Assembly: GCA_001771815.1 (NCBI GenBank) | Contig: MEPU01000004.1 | Location: 310,001-374,000 of the forward strand | Direction of reading: 5' to 3' | DNA length: 64,000 nucleotides | Source: Bdellovibrionales bacterium RIFCSPHIGHO2_01_FULL_40_29 | GTDB lineage: Bacteria; Bdellovibrionota; Bdellovibrionia; Bdellovibrionales; Bdellovibrionaceae | Shown here: in pieces, positions 25,939 through 33,870 of the stretch | How positions within the stretch are numbered: position 1 is the first letter of the stretch | How the letters are laid out: each line of letters begins with the position of its first letter | Made by a program: the position numbers and the translations under genes | Notes under the pieces: generated by a model | The model's input: only the letters and a program-made list of their open reading frames with translations | Databases searched by the model: none | Told to the model about the DNA's origin: nothing

Positions 25939-25966
25939 CAAGCTGGACACCTGCAGCAAGCTGGAC
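25939..25966. repeat. Two 10-bp direct repeats upstream of pyrC
   Basis: CAAGCTGGAC at 25939-25948 is repeated exactly at 25957-25966, an 18-base period, in the gap between the divergent coiled-coil gene and pyrC. Direct repeats at this position could be a regulator site, but no known pyrimidine-control motif is seen. Confidence 0.5.
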
Positions 25967-26014
25967 TTAAAGCTAGAAAAACAGTACAGTTTTTAGAAGC
26001 ACCAATTTCTAGGG

Positions 26015-27370
26015 ATGGGAAACATGACTATGGAAATTCACGATCTTGTTCTCAAAAATGCAGAGGTCCTTGTTTTTGATGAATCCCAAAACAAAGTGAC
26101 CAGAGTCGCAACAAATTTAGCTGTTACAGATGGACGGATCTCAGCAATTTCAAACTCAGCACAACTGAATGGAAAAATTGAAAAAGATCTGAAAAACCTA
26201 ACCATTCTGCCCGGCGTGATTGACTCGCAGGTTCACTTTCGAGAGCCTGGTTTCACACACAAAGAAGATTTAGAAAGCGGTACTCGCGCGGCTTTATTAG
26301 GTGGCGTCACATCCATTTTTGAAATGCCAAATACCAATCCCATCACAACAACGACAGAAGCTTTTCAAGATAAACTTGATCGCGCGAAAGGCCGCGCCCA
26401 CTGCCACTACGCATTCTATATTGGTGGCAGCAGTGATAATTTTTTTCAGCTAAATACTCTTGAAAATTTACCTCATTGTTCCGGTGTAAAAATATTTTTA
26501 GGCAGCTCTTTTGGAACATTACTTGTTAATAACGATCAGCTTTTGGAATCCATACTGCAAAATGGAAAACGACGTGTCATCATCCATTCAGAAGACGAAG
26601 ATCGACTCAATGCTCGTAAACATATAGCCATTGAAATGGGACACCCCAAAGCACATCCCATTTGGCGCGATGAAGAAAGTGCTCTGATATCAACAAAAAA
26701 AGCCGTGCACTTTGCAACAAAGTACAATCGACCGATTCATATCTTGCATGTTTCCTCCAGTGAAGAAATGGCCTTTTTGAAAAATCACAAAGACATCGCT
26801 TCCGTGGAAATGCTGCCTCAGTATCTGACTTTATCATCCCCAGAATGCTATGAACGCCTTGGCACATTAGCTCAACAGAATCCTCCTATCCGTGATCAAC
26901 GTCATATGAAATTTTTATGGCAAGCGATGCGTGATGGAACAGTGGATATTATCGGATCCGATCATGCACCGCACACCCTTGAAGAAAAAAATAAACCTTA
27001 CCCTCAATCACCATCTGGTGTACCGGGTGTGCAAACATTAGTTCCCCTAATGCTGGATCATGTCAGCAAAGGTCAATTCTCACTGGAACAATTTGTCACA
27101 ATGGTCAGTGAAAATCCACGACGCCTTCTGCAAGTCAAAAATAAAGGCCGTATTCAAGTCGGTTTTGATGCGGACTTCACCATCGTCGATTTAAATAAAA
27201 CTATGAGAATATCGAATTCCTGGATTGCTTCAAAATGTGGTTGGACTCCTTATGATGGTATGATCGTGAAAGGCTGGCCAACGCAGGTTTATCTTAAAGG
27301 AAACCTGACCATGCAGGATGATACCATCATTCAACCACACCGTGGAGAACCAGTTGAATTTACCATCTAA
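26015..27370 (+). CDS. pyrC: Dihydroorotase
   Basis: 451 residues of the amidohydrolase superfamily, class I (PyrC of the type found with aspartate transcarbamoylase). It closes the ring of carbamoyl aspartate in pyrimidine synthesis. Zinc-site features: QVHFREPGFTHKEDLESG (first His pair, substrate-binding Arg), GVKIFLGSS (Lys that is carbamylated in many class I members), IIHSED and HILHVSS (His ligands), and IIGSDHAPHT (catalytic Asp). The C-terminal strand module is also present. The start may be ATG 26015 or ATG 26024, which has GGGA better placed. Its end overlaps the next gene. Confidence 0.88.
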   Translation: MGNMTMEIHDLVLKNAEVLVFDESQNKVTRVATNLAVTDGRISAISNSAQLNGKIEKDLKNLTILPGVIDSQVHFREPGFTHKEDLESGTRAALLGGVTSIFEMPNTNPITTTTEAFQDKLDRAKGRAHCHYAFYIGGSSDNFFQLNTLENLPHCSGVKIFLGSSFGTLLVNNDQLLESILQNGKRRVIIHSEDEDRLNARKHIAIEMGHPKAHPIWRDEESALISTKKAVHFATKYNRPIHILHVSSSEEMAFLKNHKDIASVEMLPQYLTLSSPECYERLGTLAQQNPPIRDQRHMKFLWQAMRDGTVDIIGSDHAPHTLEEKNKPYPQSPSGVPGVQTLVPLMLDHVSKGQFSLEQFVTMVSENPRRLLQVKNKGRIQVGFDADFTIVDLNKTMRISNSWIASKCGWTPYDGMIVKGWPTQVYLKGNLTMQDDTIIQPHRGEPVEFTI

Positions 27371-27950
27371 TCCCACTCCAAAATCAGCCGCATTAGCCCT
27401 GGTTTTCGGTGGCATCCTACCCATTATTGCTTTCACGATTATCGAAGAAAAATATGGGACGATGGCCGGCCTTATTGCCGGTATGGTGTTGGGTGTTGCA
27501 GAAATCATTTATGAAACTGTGCGATACCGAAAAGTCAGCACGATGACTTGGATTGGGAATGGAATGCTTTTGAGTTTGGGAATTATTTCACTGATTTCCA
27601 GCGAAGGTATTTGGTTTAAGCTTCAACCCGCATTGCTTGAATTTGGTTTTTTTATTTTTCTGTCCGGAAGTTGGCTCATGAAAAAACCTTTTATGAAACT
27701 GATGATTGAAAAACAAAATCCAACAGCGCCTGATTTTCTAAAAGACCGCATGAGCGGTATGACATTGCGACTGGGGATTTTCTTTCTACTGCATGCCATG
27801 ATTGCAACATGGGCGGCTTTTTTCTGGTCCACGGAACACTGGGCTTTACTGAAGGGTGTTGGGATCACGATTTCAATGATCGTCTATATGGCTGCAGAAA
27901 TTATTTGGATGCGCCGACAATTACGGAAGCTCAACAACCTCCACAAATGA
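27318..27950 (+). CDS. YciB/septation-protein-A-like membrane protein
   Basis: 210 residues, five or six membrane helices. Similarity to E. coli YciB (intracellular septation protein A) is visible in YETVRYRKVSTMTWIGNGML, SGSWLMKKPFMKLMI and the spacing of helices. YciB affects envelope synthesis and cell length. ATG 27318 lies 53 bases inside pyrC; TTG 27354 has GGAG at usable spacing and is the alternative start. Its 3' end overlaps the convergent secreted-protein gene by 30 bases. Length is slightly above that of YciB (179). Confidence 0.7.
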   Translation: MIPSFNHTVENQLNLPSNPTPKSAALALVFGGILPIIAFTIIEEKYGTMAGLIAGMVLGVAEIIYETVRYRKVSTMTWIGNGMLLSLGIISLISSEGIWFKLQPALLEFGFFIFLSGSWLMKKPFMKLMIEKQNPTAPDFLKDRMSGMTLRLGIFFLLHAMIATWAAFFWSTEHWALLKGVGITISMIVYMAAEIIWMRRQLRKLNNLHK

Positions 27951-29183
27951 TCCCGCTTTAATAATTACATTCACCGCATTTGTTTCACTGGCTGCACGCA
28001 ACTGAACTGTTCCCGAAGCTGATGGGATGATCACTCCATCAATATATCCAAACATCAATGCGGGAGCTGCTGCCGCTGTTGCCGTTGACATCACCGAGTC
28101 TCCGCTTGAATTGATCAATCCATTAAACTGACTGGCCGCTCCGTCAGCTCCTGACATCAACCCCACCATTGCTGATGCTGCCGTTACAGCTGGGTAAGTC
28201 AAACCAACACGCATCCCAGTTCCTGTGGCTGCCGACGTATAAAGAATTGTGAACTTGTACTTATATGATTTTCCAGCAACAACTGGAAATGACAACGCCG
28301 TTACATTCGCAACTGCTGTCACTGAAAAAGTTTGATCTGCAGTGGCTTTCACATAGGCTGGCAATCCATTAGCCGGAGCCCACGCCGTTCCATTATAGGC
28401 CATAACCTGACCAGATGCTGGGACAGTAGCACTCACATCAACACCTTTAATTTTATCAACACTAACTGCTGATTGCGAGCCACTGATATCACCACTGAGA
28501 GCACCAGTAAAATTCACAGCACTTACTGCATTCGTTGCATTCACTGCATTTGTAGCATTCGTTGCTGAGCTTGCACTGCCAGAAGCCGCAAGTGCTAAAA
28601 TATTATTTACAAACGTTGTGTTGGCAAAAACCGCTTCAAGATTAGATTGATTCAATTGAGTTGTTCCATTTTGTACCAGGATATCTGATCCTGATTTTCC
28701 ACCCACAGACTCTGCATGAATGGCATAAGGAACGGACTTCATCGGAAAATCAACTTGAACAAAATCACCAGAAACAGTCGCTTTAAATCGTACAATACGC
28801 TGATCTTCTAAACTTGGAGTATAAACCTGGTTCGTGCCTGTGACGTTTCCACTGGAATCAACACATGTTAAATTTAACTTTGGAACACTATTATCAAAAA
28901 CTTGCTTCAATGAAATGTTAGGATCAAAACCATCACGCACACCACTACCAATACTAAGCGAAACTGATCCACTGGTCATACTTTGCCCAGAAAAACTTTC
29001 TTCTCGTAAAACACACCCTGAGCCTGCACTTAAAATTTGAATGATCATCGTAACGTTGGACTCTGTCGGGTAAGTTCCCGATGGAGATTTAAGTCGTAAC
29101 TGCAATGGGATTCCCATTTCAGCCGCTTGAACGGAAGCTATAAATAAAAAAGTGATCCAAAGTACTTGAAAACTTTTACTCAT
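27921..29183 (-). CDS. Secreted repeat-bearing surface protein, tail-fibre/cell-wall-anchor style
   Basis: 420 residues with a signal peptide (hydrophobic run, cleavage near VQAA). The N-terminal half is beta-rich (LQLRLKSPSGTYPTESNVTM) with a conserved VPYAIHAE segment. The middle carries short repeats (SSATNATNAVNATNAVSAV) and GDISGSQSAVSVDKIKGV, a pattern seen in phage tail-fibre-like and predatory-bacterium surface proteins, followed by AYNGTAWAP. The last 140 residues look like a beta-sandwich with TYPAVTAASAMVG and GTVQLRAAS. It may be a trimeric fibrous adhesin (inference). Coupled to the upstream lipoprotein gene by an 8-base overlap. Confidence 0.65.
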   Translation of the reverse strand: MSKSFQVLWITFLFIASVQAAEMGIPLQLRLKSPSGTYPTESNVTMIIQILSAGSGCVLREESFSGQSMTSGSVSLSIGSGVRDGFDPNISLKQVFDNSVPKLNLTCVDSSGNVTGTNQVYTPSLEDQRIVRFKATVSGDFVQVDFPMKSVPYAIHAESVGGKSGSDILVQNGTTQLNQSNLEAVFANTTFVNNILALAASGSASSATNATNAVNATNAVSAVNFTGALSGDISGSQSAVSVDKIKGVDVSATVPASGQVMAYNGTAWAPANGLPAYVKATADQTFSVTAVANVTALSFPVVAGKSYKYKFTILYTSAATGTGMRVGLTYPAVTAASAMVGLMSGADGAASQFNGLINSSGDSVMSTATAAAAPALMFGYIDGVIIPSASGTVQLRAASETNAVNVIIKAGSFVEVVELP

Positions 29184-29466
29184 ATTTTACCTCCACAGTC
29201 CACCCATTGGTGGCAGCCGTTGATTGCACAGGATCGGCATGGTCAGCATTGATTGTCCAACCATTACCACTTGTTACCTGAGAACCAATTTTCATTTGAG
29301 AATCTGTCATTTCATTTGATGACGGAGGAGTTGTCGTGGTTGCACCACCATCTTCGGCACCAACACCAGGCGCAAAACCATCGCCTTCTTTTGAGCAGCC
29401 CACACTTGCGATTGCCGCAATCACGAAAATAAATTTTACGATCTTGTTTTTGAAAACTCTTCCCAC
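29176..29466 (-). CDS. Small lipoprotein
   Basis: 96 residues starting at GTG 29466 with AGAGG upstream. The signal ends in ASVGC (lipidated Cys at about residue 24). The mature part is Gly/Thr/Pro-rich (GGATTTTPPSSNE), then NGWTINADHADPV and NGWTVEVKYE, two similar short beta segments. It overlaps the following secreted repeat protein gene by eight bases, so the two form an operon and may form a surface complex (inference). Confidence 0.7.
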   Translation of the reverse strand: MGRVFKNKIVKFIFVIAAIASVGCSKEGDGFAPGVGAEDGGATTTTPPSSNEMTDSQMKIGSQVTSGNGWTINADHADPVQSTAATNGWTVEVKYE

Positions 29467-29587
29467 TAAACGTACCTCTGATTAAAACACTATCACGTTA
29501 TCAAGGAATGTTAAAAAAAATAACAAGATGGTGTTAAAGACGTTTCAGAGCAAGACAACTTCAAAGCCAAACTCAATTTACAAAAGC

Positions 29588-29612
29588 AAAAGGCCTCATC
29601 CTGAGGCCCTTG
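29588..29612 (-). terminator. Intrinsic terminator after the subtilase gene
   Basis: Perfect 7-bp stem (29592-29598 with 29602-29608) with a 3-base loop; on the minus strand it is followed by TTTT. It lies about 50 bases past the stop of the subtilase gene. Confidence 0.85.
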
Positions 29613-29659
29613 TCTTCAAACTTTATAAAAGTTTTAACGAATTAAAATGAGACTTAAAA

Positions 29660-31192
29660 CTATCGAGTACACCATGGAGCATCAGGCATAATCTGACAGA
29701 TGATTCCGCAAAGTGCAGGATCTCCCAATGGACACTCGCCTGGATTTCCAGGCTGTCCAGGTTCACCAGGGCTTGAAGCCACTGCTCCAATATTGATATC
29801 CAATGATGTTGCTGTATTTCCAGAAGCATCAGTTGCCTTAACAGTCACTGTTCCTTTAGTCACAGCTGTTAACAAACCTTGCTCTGATACAGTTGCAACA
29901 GCTGGGTTGGAAGATTCAAACTTCACAGCTCCTGAAGCATTTTTCATAGCGATTTGCAAAGTGCCTTGCTCAGCAATAGTCGCTGCAGCTGGAACAATCC
30001 AAGCTTTTTTAGATAATAACGTATCAACAGCTGCAAAAGCATCAACACGGCAATTACATGCTGTCTCAATTTGAACTTTAGCACCAGTTACTTGCATCAA
30101 TGAACGCACTTCAGCACCTGTTAATGTTGGGTCTTGAGCTTTCAAGAAAGCCACTAAACCAGCCACTAGAGGAGTCGCCATAGATGTACCAGAAAGATTT
30201 GAGTATTTGTTTCCAGGTAATGTTGAGATGATTGCTTCGCCCGGAGCTGCTAAAGCCACTTTAGCTTTTCCATAATTTGACCAGCTTGGCTTAGAATCAG
30301 AATTTCCTGAAGCCGCAACAGTCATCATATTTGGAGTCCCAGCATTTGCAGGGTAAACCTCAGTCACATCGTTATTTTTTCCATCATTTGCCGCAGCAGT
30401 AACAAAAATAATTCCGGCTTTTTCAGCTCGCTCGATTGCTTCGATCAAAGGCTGTGCTGTAGATTTTGGAACTGATGCGCCCCAAGAAGCAGAAATCACA
30501 GAGACTTTCTTTTCAATTGCATAATCGATCGCTTTGATCGCGTTATTCAAATCACCAGAACCGTCAGCTCCTAAAAAGCGAAGTGGCATGATAGAAACTT
30601 CAGGACTCATTCCAGAAATTCCGCCATCAACAACACCTGTTGCTCCAACAATACCAGCACAGTGAGTTCCGTGACCTGGATTTTGAGCAGAAGTTAAATC
30701 TTGAGGATCTGCATCGTTATCACGGAAATCATAACCCGCAACCATATTTGCTGCTAAGCTTTGGTGAGTGTAATCAACACCTGTATCAATAACGGCTAAT
30801 AAAACAGACTTGCTGCCTTTGTTACCAGCACGCTTCCAAGCTTGTTCTGCGTTTACTTTAGCCAAAGAGTATTGCTCTTTTAATGCTGAGGCATCAACAG
30901 GCGCTGTGAATGCATGAATTTTAAAGTTCGGTACCACATACTGAACATTCTTGTCCGCATACAAGGCCGCCAAAGTTTTAGCTTCGTTAGCTTTTTCAAT
31001 GCCGACTAAGATTAACTTTGCTGGACGCTGGATTTCTTTCATTTGAAGCCCGAACGACTCAGTCTGCATTCCGACGATCTTGTTGATCGTTGATGCATCT
31101 TTGTACTTCACTAAGTATGTTTTTTGAGCTGCGTTTGCTGTTGCTGTCGCTACTAAAATCGACAGCAATAAGCCGATGGTGGTTTTCTTCAT
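29660..31192 (-). CDS. Secreted subtilisin-family serine protease
   Basis: 510 residues. Signal peptide (MKKTTIGLLLSILVATATANA), inhibitor I9-like propeptide (about 24-100, ending VQYVVPNFKIHAF), then a peptidase S8 domain with catalytic Asp136 (VIDTGVDY), His174 (GHGTHCAG) and Ser337 (SGTSMATP), plus the oxyanion Asn in TAAANDG. After residue 400 a bacterial Ig-like domain (EQGTLQIAMKNASGAVKFES, AVATVSEQGLLTAVTKGT) and a tail rich in Pro and Gly (GEPGQPGNPG) with four Cys. It is a complete, probably active extracellular protease suited to protein feeding. Monocistronic, ended by the terminator at 29588-29612. Confidence 0.92.
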   Translation of the reverse strand: MKKTTIGLLLSILVATATANAAQKTYLVKYKDASTINKIVGMQTESFGLQMKEIQRPAKLILVGIEKANEAKTLAALYADKNVQYVVPNFKIHAFTAPVDASALKEQYSLAKVNAEQAWKRAGNKGSKSVLLAVIDTGVDYTHQSLAANMVAGYDFRDNDADPQDLTSAQNPGHGTHCAGIVGATGVVDGGISGMSPEVSIMPLRFLGADGSGDLNNAIKAIDYAIEKKVSVISASWGASVPKSTAQPLIEAIERAEKAGIIFVTAAANDGKNNDVTEVYPANAGTPNMMTVAASGNSDSKPSWSNYGKAKVALAAPGEAIISTLPGNKYSNLSGTSMATPLVAGLVAFLKAQDPTLTGAEVRSLMQVTGAKVQIETACNCRVDAFAAVDTLLSKKAWIVPAAATIAEQGTLQIAMKNASGAVKFESSNPAVATVSEQGLLTAVTKGTVTVKATDASGNTATSLDINIGAVASSPGEPGQPGNPGECPLGDPALCGIICQIMPDAPWCTR

Positions 31193-31363
31193 AAGTTTTC
31201 CTCCGTGAAAAACTGGTTAAAAATATGGGTAGTTCCAACTTGGAACTTTTTTCTTACAAAAAAGCCTAACCTGATTAAATAATGATTAAAAAGAAAATAA
31301 TTCGTTTTACGCATACGGACTTTGGTTGAGTAGCGATCTTTTTAGACAAATCCTTATGACACT

Positions 31364-32128
31364 ATGCCGTTTCTCCACATACTCATCTTATCCGTTGTCG
31401 AAGGCTTAACAGAATTCTTACCAATTTCTTCAACCGGCCATCTGATCCTGACGTCCGCATTTTTAAATATTGAAAGCACAGAATATTTAAAAGCATTCGA
31501 AATCATCATTCAGTTTGGTGCAATACTCGCAGTTGTTGTTTTATACCGCGAACGACTTCGTTGGAATTTCGAATACTATAAAAAAGTTTTCTATGCGTTC
31601 CTTCCCGCCGCAGGAATTGGATTTTTATTTAAAGACTATCTTTCGGCTCTTATGGACAGCACGGTGGTGGTGGCCTGGGCCCTGATTGTTGGTGGAATTA
31701 TTTTACTTTTTATAGATTCTGTTTTTAAAGGTGAAGCCGAAGAATTGACTCCAGCAAAAGCTTGGCTCGTCGGAGTTTTACAATGCACGGCATTTATTCC
31801 AGGAGTATCGCGCTCAGCAGCAACTATCATTGGTTCACAAATCGCAGGCCTGACTCGAGAGAAAGCTGCAGAGTTCTCATTTATTTTGGCAATCCCCACA
31901 CTGACCGCAGCCACAGGCTACAAGCTTTGGAAGATCCGAAACATTCTCGATATTTCCCAATCATTTAATTTAGCTTTGGGAATTATACTTTCTTTTGTCT
32001 TTGCCATCTTGGCGATACAGTTTTTTATTTCCATTCTAAATAAGTATGGACTGAAATATTTTGGAGTGTACCGCATTCTCTTAGGCGGCATTGTCTTATA
32101 CGTTCACTGGAAAGGTTTAAACCCATGA
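31364..32128 (+). CDS. uppP: Undecaprenyl-diphosphatase
   Basis: 254 residues, about eight membrane helices. The two family motifs are intact: EGLTEFLPISSTGHL near the N-terminus (catalytic Glu and Ser/His) and PGVSRSAATI near residue 150 (Arg). It recycles the lipid carrier for peptidoglycan synthesis by removing a phosphate at the periplasmic face, and it gives bacitracin tolerance. Length is close to the usual 265-275. Its stop overlaps the mscS start by ATGA, so the two are cotranscribed. Confidence 0.92.
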   Translation: MPFLHILILSVVEGLTEFLPISSTGHLILTSAFLNIESTEYLKAFEIIIQFGAILAVVVLYRERLRWNFEYYKKVFYAFLPAAGIGFLFKDYLSALMDSTVVVAWALIVGGIILLFIDSVFKGEAEELTPAKAWLVGVLQCTAFIPGVSRSAATIIGSQIAGLTREKAAEFSFILAIPTLTAATGYKLWKIRNILDISQSFNLALGIILSFVFAILAIQFFISILNKYGLKYFGVYRILLGGIVLYVHWKGLNP

Positions 32129-33258
32129 AGTCCACAGATTTTAATCTTGAAGCCAGCGCTCGTTTCGTATCCAGTGAAGTTGAAAATATTTTTGAGACAG
32201 TGGCCTTCCTCATTCCAAACTGGAAATGGTTGGCCCTGATTGGGATTTTTGCCGGGCTCTATTTTTTTCAAATGGGAATCAAGTGGACCTTGAATCGCAT
32301 CAAAATAAACCAGAACTACTTCAAAGAAAAAACATTCATGCAGTTTTTCCTTCGCCTAGAAATTGAAAAAAGTATCAGCTGGATTTTGACTTTAATTCTG
32401 GGCACCGTGCTGATTGAATCGCTTGAGCTCACCCTAAACTTAGAAAAATATTTAATATTATTTTTCAAACTGATTTTGGCCTTTTATTTTATTCGCATTT
32501 GTTATTTGGCGGCAGAAGCTTTTGGCGACCTCTTGCATCAATGGGCCAAAAATGCAAAAACAGTCATCGACGATCAACTGGCCTATTTTGTAAGTCGCAC
32601 AATCAAAGTTTTCGTTGTGGTTATTGGTTGCCTTATCGCCTTGCAAAACTTTGGAATCAACGTCACCGCATTGTTAGCCGGATTAGGAATTGGTGGAATA
32701 GCTTTGGCCTTTGCGGCTCAGGATACCGTCGCCAATGTCTTTGGAACAATCACGATTCTTTTAGATAGCCCTTTCAAAATTGGCGATCGCATCAAAATTG
32801 GGGACACCGAGGGGACCGTTGAAGAACTCGGTTTTCGTTCAACTCGAATTCGCACATTCTACAATTCACTGATCATTATTCCAAACTCCACAGTGGCTAA
32901 AGAAAAAATTGATAACTTTGCCAGTCGTAATGGTTGGGTGCGCTTTCGACACACGATTGGCCTAACATACGAGACAACTCCTGAACTGATTCAACAGTTT
33001 TGCGATCAATTAAAATCAACATTGACCCAGGACCCCACAATTGATCGAGATCGATTTGCTGTCACATTCAATAGCTTTGGAGATTCCACCTTGAATATTG
33101 TTGTGAATTTTCACTTTCATATAGATACCCCCGAAGAAGAATTTATTCGTGCTCAAAAATATCTTCAGGTTATTCATCACATTGTGATTCAAATGAAATT
33201 GGATTTTGCATTCCCAACTCGAACAATGATTATCCAAAATAAACCTGCAACCACTTGA
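32125..33258 (+). CDS. MscS family mechanosensitive channel
   Basis: 377 residues with four or five membrane segments. The pore helix and MscS signature are clear: LLAGLGIGGIALAFAAQDTV then ANVFGTITILLDSPFKIGDR IKIGDTEGTVEELGFRSTRI, with the cytoplasmic beta domain (NSLIIIPNSTVAKE) and a C-terminal alpha/beta part. The N-terminus (about 90 residues before TM) is longer than E. coli MscS (286 residues), placing it with mid-size YnaI-like members. It releases solutes on osmotic downshift. Coupled to uppP. Confidence 0.9.
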   Translation: MKSTDFNLEASARFVSSEVENIFETVAFLIPNWKWLALIGIFAGLYFFQMGIKWTLNRIKINQNYFKEKTFMQFFLRLEIEKSISWILTLILGTVLIESLELTLNLEKYLILFFKLILAFYFIRICYLAAEAFGDLLHQWAKNAKTVIDDQLAYFVSRTIKVFVVVIGCLIALQNFGINVTALLAGLGIGGIALAFAAQDTVANVFGTITILLDSPFKIGDRIKIGDTEGTVEELGFRSTRIRTFYNSLIIIPNSTVAKEKIDNFASRNGWVRFRHTIGLTYETTPELIQQFCDQLKSTLTQDPTIDRDRFAVTFNSFGDSTLNIVVNFHFHIDTPEEEFIRAQKYLQVIHHIVIQMKLDFAFPTRTMIIQNKPATT

Positions 33259-33268
33259 TATCGCTGTT

Positions 33269-33847
33269 CTAGGGCAACGAACTCAACCAATGCCGATAGA
33301 GCATGTACTGAGGATCGGTGTCTTCTGAAACGATCTGAACGCGCTTCTTTTCTTTTTGATCCTCAACAAGTGAGCACATCAATTGCACTAAACCATTCGG
33401 AGTTGTCACACCCACAATAAAATAACCTGCAATCCAATCCGGCAAAAGGTCTTTAAACTGCAGACCACCCTCAGATAAGTTTACGGATTCTGTTTCAAAT
33501 GATTTATTTGTCGAAAAAAGAGTGCATGCAATTGTAACATCATAACGCTTATGCAACCGAGGCAATTGTTTTCGAGGCCGCACCACAAAGTAGTCGGTGT
33601 CTATTCCGGATGATGTTTTATCTTGGGGAATTGGCGGATAATTGTCTGCATTCTGCGTTTTTTTAAGAAAAAAATCAGGATTTTCTTGAGCACTTAAGGG
33701 CTTCCATTGAGCAGCTCCTCGACGGCAAACTTGAGTCAATTTGACTTCATTCGCGGACATGACTTGAATAAGCAATTGGACTTCGCTGATCGTTAGATCA
33801 TACAAAGTCCAACCTTTTAATGCATTATAAAGTGCCCATTCAGACAT
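33269..33847 (-). CDS. PilZ-domain protein with N-terminal GYF_2-like segment
   Basis: 192 residues. Residues 1-55 (MSEWALYNALKGWTLYDLT to RRGAAQWKPLS) resemble the GYF_2/DUF4339 module. The C-terminal part from about residue 95 carries a PilZ pattern: RLHKRYDVTIACTLF (RxxxR) and NLSEGGLQFKDLLPD (the [DN]xSxxG motif), which together bind cyclic di-GMP. This suggests a cyclic di-GMP effector, but the output partner is unknown. It is followed by no operon partner; the upstream neighbour is a secreted coiled-coil protein gene 23 bases away on the same strand. Confidence 0.78.
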   Translation of the reverse strand: MSEWALYNALKGWTLYDLTISEVQLLIQVMSANEVKLTQVCRRGAAQWKPLSAQENPDFFLKKTQNADNYPPIPQDKTSSGIDTDYFVVRPRKQLPRLHKRYDVTIACTLFSTNKSFETESVNLSEGGLQFKDLLPDWIAGYFIVGVTTPNGLVQLMCSLVEDQKEKKRVQIVSEDTDPQYMLYRHWLSSLP

Positions 33848-33870
33848 TTAAGATTTCTAGTCGCCCTATC

